From positions 1-5,281 of the forward strand of contig CALMPX010000054.1 of the NCBI GenBank assembly GCA_937871355.1: a stretch of 5,281 bases of DNA, given 5' to 3'. The stretch is from an uncultured Bdellovibrio sp. (GTDB lineage Bacteria > Bdellovibrionota > Bdellovibrionia > Bdellovibrionales > Bdellovibrionaceae). The translations under genes and the position numbers were made by a program. Below are positions 1 to 5,281 of this stretch, piece after piece. Numbering within the stretch: the stretch's first letter is position 1; every line of letters begins with the position of its first letter. Under the pieces are notes generated by a model. The model saw only the letters and a program-made list of their open reading frames with translations, had not been told where the DNA came from and ran no database searches.

Positions 1-258
1 AGCCAATTGGGACATATCTTAGCTTGTTACGAGCGCCAATTAGCCGCCCGTCCTGAATTACACGGAAAAATTTCGATCAAATTTACTATTTCAGGCACTG
101 GACAAGTGGTGACACAAAACATCGCCGAAACTGAAATGAAAAATCAACCAACAGAATCATGTATGTTAAGTAAAGTGGCTCAATGGAAGTTCCCTGAACC
201 AAAAGGCGGAACAAAAGTTATGGTCACTTATCCATTCATGTTTAAAAGCACTAACTAA
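1..258 (+). CDS. AgmX/PglI-type TonB-like C-terminal domain protein (3' end only)
   Basis: Only the last 85 residues are visible. The frame is open to the left edge, so the TTG at 7 is an internal leucine codon and not a start. The segment matches the AgmX/PglI C-terminal domain, a TonB-C-like periplasmic fold, as I remember the family. It has an early CYE motif (C9-Y10-E11), then P-E-L-x-G-K, a beta-rich stretch with S-G-T-G-Q-V, an E-S-C motif (C54), W-K-F-P-x-P-K-G-G, and a final V-x-V-T-Y-P-F-x-F strand. The two cysteines are typical of the family and may form a periplasmic disulfide. In Myxococcus, proteins ending this way (GltG/PglI, GltJ/AgmX) are inner-membrane-anchored parts of the gliding machinery, often with FHA, GYF or zinc-ribbon domains at the N-terminus; that part is outside the window. 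The stop codon TAA (256-258) overlaps the Shine-Dalgarno of the next gene, which suggests co-translation. Family assignment is fairly firm; which paralogue and which process are not known. Confidence 0.85.
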   Translation, partial: SQLGHILACYERQLAARPELHGKISIKFTISGTGQVVTQNIAETEMKNQPTESCMLSKVAQWKFPEPKGGTKVMVTYPFMFKSTN

Positions 259-272
259 AGAGGTTACAATAT

Positions 273-1100
273 ATGAAAACATCACTGAAAAACACACTCC
301 TTATCATGGCCGCTCAAATGACGACCCTCACCGTCTTAGCTCAAGCTCCCAAAGCTCCAGCTAAACCAGCCATCATCGTCCCCGTAGCTCAACCGACGCA
401 ACCACGTAGTTCTGACAAAGTTGACCTAAAAAAACTTGAAGATAAATACTGGTCAGCTAAAGATGAAGATTACGCTGTCATTCAAAACAGAACTTTCTCT
501 AAAGCCGGTAAATTTTATTTATCAGCTATGTATGGAACATTAGTTAATGATCCATTCGCGCAAAGCAAACCATTTGGCGCAAGTTTTGGTTATTATTTTA
601 ATGAAGACTTTGGCATCGAAGGTAGTTATATTCTAAATAGTTCCAAATCCAGCGATTCTGTTAATGAATTTCAGAGTACCGTGGCGAATACAAGACCCAA
701 CTATAATTTGCCAGGAAACGCGATGACTTTAGGACTAACATACACACCATTTTATGCAAAAATGGCTTTCATGAACATGGCTATTATGTATTTTGATATG
801 GGTTTTAGTGCGGGTTTTGGTTTGTCTGAATATGATCAAGTTGTTCAAGCCAAAGATAGCATGGGCATTGCGATTATCGGACAAGATACGAAAGTACATC
901 AAACTGCTGCTCACTTTGAATTAGGTGTAATGCAACAGCTGTTCATATCTAAAAACTTTGCTTTTCGTCTCGATATTAAAAATAGTTTTTATAGCGAAAA
1001 AATTGCTCCCTATTACGTAGGCAGCTCGACTCAAGGTGAAACAACTAAACTAAAAAACAACACACTCATAATGTTCGGCCTTACCCTATTTACGAACTAA
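273..1100 (+). CDS. outer-membrane beta-barrel protein (myxobacterial OMP_myx_plus / GltH-like)
   Basis: This is a secreted 275-residue protein predicted to sit in the outer membrane. The ATG at 273 follows AAAGAGG (257-263) by 9 nt, which supports the start. Residues 1-25 form a signal peptide ending in V-L-A-Q-A, with cleavage likely after A25 or A23. Residues 26-46 are a Pro/Ala-rich linker. Residues 47-80 carry the block V-D-L-K-K-L-E-x-K-Y-W, then the Q-N-R-T-F-S-K-A-G-K block, which I recognise from deltaproteobacterial 'outer membrane beta-barrel domain' proteins. From about 80 onward there are alternating aromatic/hydrophobic strands (F-Y-L-S-A-M-Y-G; F-G-A-S-F-G-Y-Y-F; a strand set at 150-185). 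The protein ends in a membrane strand, I-M-F-G-L-T-L-F, as expected of a barrel. There are no cysteines. It lies 14 nt after the TonB-like gene, an order like gltG-gltH of Myxococcus. The barrel call is strong; the Glt-like role is inferred from context. Confidence 0.85.
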   Translation: MKTSLKNTLLIMAAQMTTLTVLAQAPKAPAKPAIIVPVAQPTQPRSSDKVDLKKLEDKYWSAKDEDYAVIQNRTFSKAGKFYLSAMYGTLVNDPFAQSKPFGASFGYYFNEDFGIEGSYILNSSKSSDSVNEFQSTVANTRPNYNLPGNAMTLGLTYTPFYAKMAFMNMAIMYFDMGFSAGFGLSEYDQVVQAKDSMGIAIIGQDTKVHQTAAHFELGVMQQLFISKNFAFRLDIKNSFYSEKIAPYYVGSSTQGETTKLKNNTLIMFGLTLFTN

Positions 1101-1121
1101 GGAAACATAATTAAGATTTTA

Positions 1122-1202
1122 GTGAAACCAGCCGATAAGCCAATTGTACATGAGCCCCGATCTCGATTCACAAAGGATGAAGTAAATTATGAAAAAAGAT
1201 GA
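1122..1202 (+). other. open stretch in the barrel gene's frame, ending in an ATGA overlap with the next gene
   Basis: The 98-nt gap between the barrel and TPR genes has no convincing promoter or hairpin. It does hold a GTG-initiated open stretch of 26 codons (VKPADKPIVHEP..., ending EKR). Its TGA (1200-1202) overlaps the ATG at 1199 as ATGA, the usual arrangement for translational coupling. The stretch is in the same frame as the barrel gene and is open right back to that gene's TAA (1098-1100). It could therefore be a small leader ORF, a readthrough tail of the barrel protein, or chance. No good Shine-Dalgarno precedes the GTG. It uses two CGA and one CCC codon, which are uncommon in the neighbouring genes and argue against long-term coding. 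Probably not a gene. Confidence 0.2.
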
Positions 1203-1206
1203 CTAA
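1172..1206 (+). promoter_or_regulatory. unusual translation start region of the TPR gene (SD, 5-codon minigene, A6 run)
   Basis: AAAGGA (1172-1177) is the best Shine-Dalgarno in the gap. At 11 nt spacing it serves an ATG at 1189, which begins ATG AAA AAA GAT GAC TAA: a minigene of five sense codons (MKKDD) in the wrong frame. The in-frame ATG of the large gene (1199-1201) sits inside this minigene, 21 nt from that AAAGGA and with only the A-rich AAAAAAG before it. Loss of one A from the A6 run (1192-1197) would fuse the 1189 start in frame and give M-K-K-M-T-N-Y-K, a better signal-peptide n-region. Options are translational coupling by stop-restart, slippage on A6, or a homopolymer error in the assembly. 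Confidence 0.5.
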
Positions 1207-3349
1207 TTATAAAAATGCAAATGTGATCGTATTCTCAGTCATTATGTCACTGCTTACATCTTCTTATTCGCATGCGGGCTCACCGCTTGTTGAGAAAAAA
1301 CCAGCTCGTAAACCGACCTCAGAACTTACTTACCGTCAAGCCGGCGTTCCGGTCTTCAACTTTGTGAAAAAAGTCGGAAATCAAGCTGTTAAAGTTAAAG
1401 AAATTCCTGTTTTAGATATCGGTGAAGAACGCCAGTTAACATCACAAGACTATAAAGCAAATTTACCGCCCGCCAAAGAGTATCGCCTCAAAGCCTTTAA
1501 TAAAATTTCATCGCCTGAATTTGTAAAAATTGATCCGGATCTGACTAAATACTTCAAAGCCGGCGAAACTAAAAAATTCACGGTCAGTGATGTTGTCAAA
1601 TTGCCGGTGGTTGCACCTCTTGCACCGTTCCCGACTTATTCACCGATTGAACCAACGAGCGAAGTCCAAAACTTAGTTGAGATTAAACCTGAAGAATACA
1701 AAATGATTCAAGCTTTGATTTTCAACGACTATCATAAAAAGTATGATCTGGCGATGTCCTTGTTTGTTGAACTGATGGATATTCCACAGTTTAAACAACA
1801 GGCGACTTACCATTACGCCACAACGGCGTTAGCTCAAAAACTATATTCTGAGTTCCGTCATAAGATGATCAAAGTGGCGACTGAAGCTACAGATCAAACT
1901 TTGAAAAAAATGGCGGTTGAAAGTTTGGTTCAAAATATTAAATTACTTGAAGTTTCTGACATTGGAAAAATTGATCCTTTAGTCACAGGCCAAGATATCG
2001 ATACGGCGTTATTCCCGGCTTACTTACTTAAAAAAGCTAAGTATGATCTGGATCGCGGCAACTTAGGCGAAGTCGAAGAAAGCCTGAGCCTGATTCAAAC
2101 GACGGCTCCTGAGTATAAAGAAGGTGTTTTGTTGAAAGCTGTTTTCAACTACCGTCAAGGTCAAGTTGATGTGGCCATTCAAGATTTAGAAATGTTATGG
2201 CCACTCATTGAAACTCAGAAAAAAGATCCTGTTAGAAATTTAGCGGCTTTAACTTTAGCCCGTCTCTATTTCCAAAAATCGAACTACGCCGATGCCTATA
2301 AAAACTATTTACGCGTTGATAAATCAAGCGGTCAATGGTTGCAAAGTATGGTGGAACAAGCTTGGACCCAAGTCCTTTCCGGCGATAACATCGGAGCTGC
2401 GGGAAACATGTTCGCCCTTCATACAAACTATTTCCAAAAAGCTTATGCTCCTGAAACTTATATTGTCAGAACCGTGGGATATCTTAATTTATGTCAATAC
2501 GGTGATGGTGTGAGTGTTTTAGGTGATCTTAAAAAGAAATACACTTCAATCTATTCTAATATTAAATCGTTCCAAACGAAACCCGGCGACGATATGAAAT
2601 ATTACGATCTGATCAAAACTTGGATGAAAAATGTCAATGCCAATGAGATCGAAGGACTGCCAAGATCATTTGTGGTTGAATTAGCTCGTCACCCGAATTA
2701 CACCTCCGTGCAAAAACAAATCAATAATTACGAAGACGAAAATTCTCGTTTTAATAAAATTACAGTGGATCTTATTCGTAACGAACGCACCGCGCGCTTA
2801 GAAATGCTCAAAGCTAAAAATGCTTACACCGCTGCTAAAAATCAAAATAAATCCGCAAGTGAAATCCAAGCGGCCGAGAAAAAATATTTAGCCATTGGTA
2901 CAGAACACGCAATCACGGCCAAAGCGCGCGAAGGCATTAAAAAAATGCGTGAAGCGGCAGTTATTCGTTTAGTCTCTGAGAAAAAAGACCTGGTTACGAA
3001 AGCGTCTTCAAATCTTAAAGCTCGTTACGCTCAGTTCTCTTCGGTCTTAGAAGGTCTTATTGATCAAAATGAAGTTTTATCTTACGAAATTTATTCTGGA
3101 GCCGGAGAACATATCCGTTACCAAATGGCCGGCGGAGAAGCTCAAGAAAAAGAAACTCGTAACTTGGCGACTGAAAAAAGTAAAGATGGATACGAATGGA
3201 AATTCAAAGAAGAAGTTTGGGATGATGAAATTGGACACTTCCGCTCTTCTTTAAAGAACGTTTGTCCGAAAGAAGACGAAACAGCTGAACAAAGTGATTC
3301 GAATCCTGAAAGACAAACAGCAGGCATCGCAAAACCGGACTCTAACTAA
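1199..3349 (+). CDS. secreted TPR and coiled-coil protein of a Glt-like envelope module
   Basis: This is a 716-residue exported protein, probably periplasmic. Residues 1-26 act as a signal peptide (hydrophobic core V-I-V-F-S-V-I-M-S-L-L, cleavage after S-H-A), although the start is uncertain (see the start-region entry). Residues 27-160 are basic and proline-rich without a domain I recognise. Residues 165-215 and 270-445 are helical repeats of TPR type; the clearest is A-L-T-L-A-R-L-Y-F-Q-K-S-N-Y-A-D-A-Y-K-N (350-369), followed by S-M-V-E-Q-A-W-T...S-G-D and by A-P-E-T-Y-I-V-R-T-V-G-Y-L-N-L-C-Q-Y-G-D-G. Residues about 505-625 are charged and coiled-coil-like. The C-terminus has W667-x-F...W674-D-D-E-I-G-H-F-R then C689, a closing motif I recall from other deltaproteobacterial TPR proteins. 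Only two cysteines are present (C432, C689). The position after a barrel gene resembles gltI after gltH, but Myxococcus GltI is far longer and the match is by type only. Likely role: a protein-protein scaffold. Confidence 0.85.
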   Translation: MTNYKNANVIVFSVIMSLLTSSYSHAGSPLVEKKPARKPTSELTYRQAGVPVFNFVKKVGNQAVKVKEIPVLDIGEERQLTSQDYKANLPPAKEYRLKAFNKISSPEFVKIDPDLTKYFKAGETKKFTVSDVVKLPVVAPLAPFPTYSPIEPTSEVQNLVEIKPEEYKMIQALIFNDYHKKYDLAMSLFVELMDIPQFKQQATYHYATTALAQKLYSEFRHKMIKVATEATDQTLKKMAVESLVQNIKLLEVSDIGKIDPLVTGQDIDTALFPAYLLKKAKYDLDRGNLGEVEESLSLIQTTAPEYKEGVLLKAVFNYRQGQVDVAIQDLEMLWPLIETQKKDPVRNLAALTLARLYFQKSNYADAYKNYLRVDKSSGQWLQSMVEQAWTQVLSGDNIGAAGNMFALHTNYFQKAYAPETYIVRTVGYLNLCQYGDGVSVLGDLKKKYTSIYSNIKSFQTKPGDDMKYYDLIKTWMKNVNANEIEGLPRSFVVELARHPNYTSVQKQINNYEDENSRFNKITVDLIRNERTARLEMLKAKNAYTAAKNQNKSASEIQAAEKKYLAIGTEHAITAKAREGIKKMREAAVIRLVSEKKDLVTKASSNLKARYAQFSSVLEGLIDQNEVLSYEIYSGAGEHIRYQMAGGEAQEKETRNLATEKSKDGYEWKFKEEVWDDEIGHFRSSLKNVCPKEDETAEQSDSNPERQTAGIAKPDSN

Positions 3350-3361
3350 TTTAATTTTAAT

Positions 3362-3368
3362 AAAAGGA
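3362..3368 (+). promoter_or_regulatory. Shine-Dalgarno that decides the start of the coiled-coil gene
   Basis: AAAAGGA lies 6 nt before the ATG at 3375, a normal spacing. Another in-frame ATG at 3369 touches this site, so it is a poor candidate. The open frame reaches back to 3294 inside the TPR gene, but the extra residues are not signal-like, whereas starting at 3375 gives a clean signal peptide. Confidence 0.75.
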
Positions 3369-3374
3369 ATGCAT

Positions 3375-4016
3375 ATGAAAAATTTATTTATAGCCACTTT
3401 AGTTACAACCATCACGAGCCTTGCCTTAGCTGAACCCTATCAAGTTCAACAGGGTTTAGATAAAATCAAAACGAACTTTGAAAATTCAAAGGCTAATAAA
3501 AATGAATATGACAAAAATTTAAATGTTGTTAACAACAACATTAACGAAATCTCAAAAGCGAAAGCGGCTGTCATCAAACAAAAAAATGATGTCAGCCAAG
3601 AAATCGTAAAAAACAATGAATCTTTAAAAAAGGTTCTTATTCAAGAAAAAGAAATTCAAGCTTACATTAAAGCCGAAGAAGATAAAATTGCACTTGAAGC
3701 CAAACAAGTTGAACAACTTGAAGGTTTGATTGCTCAAATCAAAAAGAATCAAGAACAACGTGCAGCCATTGTCGCTAATTACCAAGAACAACTCAAAACT
3801 GTGGGCGATGAAAAAGTCGCGTGGAAATCACGTGAAGGCGAATTACGTACACAAGAAGGCGAAACCATCAAAGTTATCCGCACTGTGGCCTCGGAAGAAG
3901 CCAACTGGACTAATCGTAAAAAAGGTTATGAGATCGAAGTTAAACGTTGGTCTGCTGAGGCCGAGAAACAACAGAAAATTTTTGATACTTACCAAGGCTT
4001 AAAAGAAGAAAAGTAA
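3375..4016 (+). CDS. secreted periplasmic coiled-coil protein with 14-residue aromatic repeat
   Basis: This 213-residue protein belongs to no family I can name. Residues 1-19 are a signal peptide (M-K-N-L-F-I-A-T-L-V, ending L-A-L-A before E20). The rest is almost entirely charged, Lys/Glu/Gln-rich helix without prolines after P21 and without cysteines, so a long coiled coil is expected. The first half (about 22-130) is Asn/Lys/Glu-rich. From 136 on, aromatic residues fall on a 14-residue step: Y136, W150, (T164), W178, W192, Y206, with Y185 on the half step. Glu-Gly-Glu triplets at 154-156 and 161-163 show the 7-residue register. It starts 25 nt after the TPR gene and is followed by a strong terminator, so it is the last gene of the operon. 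A spacer or rod linking the barrel, TPR and TonB-like partners, or a peptidoglycan-facing strut, would fit; this is inference. Coiled-coil similarity to unrelated proteins will make simple homology searches misleading. Confidence 0.85.
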   Translation: MKNLFIATLVTTITSLALAEPYQVQQGLDKIKTNFENSKANKNEYDKNLNVVNNNINEISKAKAAVIKQKNDVSQEIVKNNESLKKVLIQEKEIQAYIKAEEDKIALEAKQVEQLEGLIAQIKKNQEQRAAIVANYQEQLKTVGDEKVAWKSREGELRTQEGETIKVIRTVASEEANWTNRKKGYEIEVKRWSAEAEKQQKIFDTYQGLKEEK

Positions 4017-4043
4017 TCACCACGAGCTTATTAATGATTTTAA

Positions 4044-4075
4044 GGGGCTATTAATGCAATAGCCCTATTTTTTTT
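4044..4075 (+). terminator. rho-independent terminator of the four-gene operon
   Basis: GGGCTATT (4045-4052) pairs perfectly with AATAGCCC (4058-4065) around a 5-nt loop AATGC, extended by a G4044-U4066 wobble. It is followed within two bases by eight T residues (4068-4075). It begins 27 nt after the coiled-coil stop codon. It overlaps the end of the opposite-strand murJ-like gene, whose TAG stop and last Lys-Lys codons are the complement of 4065-4073. Read on the minus strand, the hairpin is followed only by an interrupted T/A stretch, so termination in that direction would be weaker. Confidence 0.9.
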
Positions 4076-5281
4076 CTCGGCTTAATCGTGATTGAATTTT
4101 AGCGAGCACTTCATGGATAAAATCCACTTTCAAGAAATGGCAAGAAACGACAAACATGGCCGCTGCCGCCATTAACGTCAGAATCAAATTAAGACCAACG
4201 CCAATCGTAGTCGAAGGAAACGATCCTTCCATTAAATAATAAATATGAGTGATTCCAAAAATACCTAAACCAATTAAAAGGAATTTAGATATGTTTTTGA
4301 AATATTGCTTATAATGAAATTTATAAATAAATTTATTATACAAAACCAAAAGCATCAGCATATTGATTCCAGCCGTCGACATGGTCGACATCATCAGGCC
4401 ATGAACTTGATACTTAGACATCAAAAAAGGTGCTAAGAAAATATGAATCACGAAACAACCTGCCGAAATAACCGCTGGTAACCAGGTGTTTTTCACCGCG
4501 TAATAGGCCGGAGTTAAAACGCGAACGCCGCTAGCGAAAATGAGAATCCAACAATATGTTTTTAAAATCTCAGACGCTGTTAAAACATCTTCCGGTGTAA
4601 AATGCCCACGCCCAAACAACAATCGAACAATCGGCTGAGCTAATGAATAAAGCCCGCACGCCGCAGCGATAGAAATCAGTAAATTTAATTCTAAATATTT
4701 ACGAGATTCTTCGGCCATAGCGTCCTTAGAATTTTGGGCCCACAGTTTCGAAAGTGATGGCAGTAACGCCGTTCCCAGACTGACCGAAATCAAAGACAAA
4801 GGAAGCTCGATCAAACGATCGATGTAATTTATGTAGGAGATGGTCCCTTCATGCAGACTTGAGGAAAAACGTAAATTAATCACCGTAGTAAATTGCAATA
4901 ACCCCGTCCCAATCAGACCGGGAACCATATTACGAAACACGCGAGCCACATCGGGATTTTTAAATTGGGTCGTCAGCTTTGGAAAATATCCTTTTTTATA
5001 AAGAGCCGGAATCAGAATCGCGCACTGTAAAACTCCGCCGATCACCACCCCCCAAGCCAATTGGTCGCCAAAGTTCGCCGATTCACGACTAAGCCATTTT
5101 GCGGGCCAAATGGTTGAAATAACCATGGCTAAGTTCCACAATGTCGGGGCAATAGCTGGTAAAAAGAATTCACCCAGGGCATTTAAGATTCCCATGAAGA
5201 AGGCAAAGGAAGAAATAAAGAATAAAAATAGGAACATGATTTTCGCCATGTGAACCGTTAAATTGTATTTTTCAGTTTGGG
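4065..5281 (-). CDS. murJ: MurJ-family lipid II flippase (C-terminal part, N-terminus beyond the window)
   Basis: The inner-membrane protein MurJ moves lipid II, the peptidoglycan precursor, to the outer leaflet. About 405 residues are visible. The frame stays open past the ATG at 5249 to the right edge (...Q-T-E-K-Y-N-L-T-V-H before that Met), so that Met is internal. MurJ is usually 500-550 residues, so roughly the first 100-130 are missing. Numbering from the Met at 5249, diagnostic features are: G-I-L-N-A-L-G-E-F-F-L-P-A-I-A-P-T-L-W-N (20-39); Y-I-D-R-L-I-E-L-P (142-150), matching the conserved D-R-L-x-E segment of the flippase; L-G-T-A-L-L-P-S-L-S-K (158-168); L-F-G-R-G-H-F (211-217); and A-Y-Y-A-V-K-N-T-W-L-P (248-258). 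About eleven hydrophobic segments are visible out of the family's 14. It lies convergent to the envelope operon, and its TAG stop lies in the shared terminator. A Wzx-type flippase of the same superfamily is the only alternative and fits less well. Confidence 0.93.
   Translation of the reverse strand, partial: QTEKYNLTVHMAKIMFLFLFFISSFAFFMGILNALGEFFLPAIAPTLWNLAMVISTIWPAKWLSRESANFGDQLAWGVVIGGVLQCAILIPALYKKGYFPKLTTQFKNPDVARVFRNMVPGLIGTGLLQFTTVINLRFSSSLHEGTISYINYIDRLIELPLSLISVSLGTALLPSLSKLWAQNSKDAMAEESRKYLELNLLISIAAACGLYSLAQPIVRLLFGRGHFTPEDVLTASEILKTYCWILIFASGVRVLTPAYYAVKNTWLPAVISAGCFVIHIFLAPFLMSKYQVHGLMMSTMSTAGINMLMLLVLYNKFIYKFHYKQYFKNISKFLLIGLGIFGITHIYYLMEGSFPSTTIGVGLNLILTLMAAAAMFVVSCHFLKVDFIHEVLAKIQSRLSREKK

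Noticed and set aside
1150..1185. Eleven-codon ATG ORF and a two-codon ATG-AAG-TAA within the gap
   Set aside because: They have no ribosome site of their own and are too short to judge. They are expected by chance in an AT-rich gap.
1101..1188. Possible promoter in the barrel-TPR gap (CATAAT at 1106-1111)
   Set aside because: No acceptable -35 element lies 16-18 nt upstream, and the gene order and spacing fit read-through from the upstream genes.
3524..3537. Perfect 14-bp palindrome TGTTGTTAACAACA
   Set aside because: It lies inside the coiled-coil coding sequence over an Asn/Val-rich stretch (codons for N-V-V-N-N-N), has no loop and no second copy in the window. Low-complexity coding explains it better than an operator.
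4375..4389. Two GTCGAC hexamers 3 nt apart
   Set aside because: They encode a local Ser-Thr-Met-Ser-Thr repeat in the MurJ-like protein. Nothing suggests a regulatory or mobile function.
1..5064. AGCCAATTGG at 1-10 and 5055-5064, with AGCCAATTG at 1138-1146
   Set aside because: Two copies are inside coding sequence of unrelated genes and the flanks do not match. This is a chance 9-10-mer, not an attachment site or dispersed repeat.
5247..5249. ATG as the start of the MurJ-like gene
   Set aside because: The frame stays open upstream to the window edge. The residues before the Met fit the family, and a start here would delete the first transmembrane helices.
1..5281. CRISPR arrays, tRNA/rRNA genes, insertion sequences, riboswitches
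   Set aside because: I saw no regularly spaced repeats, cloverleaf-like gene, transposase, or terminal inverted repeats, and there is no noncoding stretch over about 100 nt.

Overview
The window looks like chromosomal DNA from a predatory or gliding-type Gram-negative bacterium, most likely a low-GC member of the Bdellovibrionota or a related former deltaproteobacterial lineage. Three things point there: an AgmX/PglI-type TonB-like C-terminal domain, an outer-membrane beta-barrel protein of the myxobacterial 'OMP_myx_plus' type, and a large secreted TPR protein with a C-terminal W/F/W...DE(I/L)G motif. DNA composition is AT-rich (about 40% GC by eye). Species cannot be fixed from this sequence alone.

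Layout. Positions 1-4016 hold four same-strand genes that read as one operon: (1) the 3' end of an AgmX/PglI (GltG/GltJ)-like gene; (2) 14 nt later, a secreted 275-residue beta-barrel protein; (3) after a 98-nt gap, a 716-residue secreted TPR and coiled-coil protein with an unusual start region; (4) 25 nt later, a 213-residue secreted coiled-coil protein. A strong hairpin plus T8 closes the operon at 4044-4075. On the opposite strand, 4065-5281 carries the C-terminal three quarters of a MurJ-family lipid II flippase. It converges on the operon, and its last codons lie inside the terminator.

How the genes may work together. From memory of the Myxococcus gliding (Agl-Glt) machinery, the order TonB-like protein, OM barrel, TPR protein resembles gltG-gltH-gltI in the G1 cluster. 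Bdellovibrio relatives carry several paralogous sets of these genes. The natural model is an envelope-spanning assembly. The inner-membrane-anchored TonB-like protein would reach through the periplasm to the barrel, and the TPR and coiled-coil proteins would act as periplasmic scaffold or spacer. This is inference from domain types and order. No motor genes (AglRQS type) lie in the window, so gliding, predation or another envelope function cannot be told apart.

The points most worth a second look are: the start of the TPR gene, where a well-placed ATG with its own Shine-Dalgarno is one nucleotide out of frame at an A6 run; the 14-residue aromatic ladder in the last operon gene; and the in-frame open stretch between the barrel and TPR genes that ends in an ATGA overlap.
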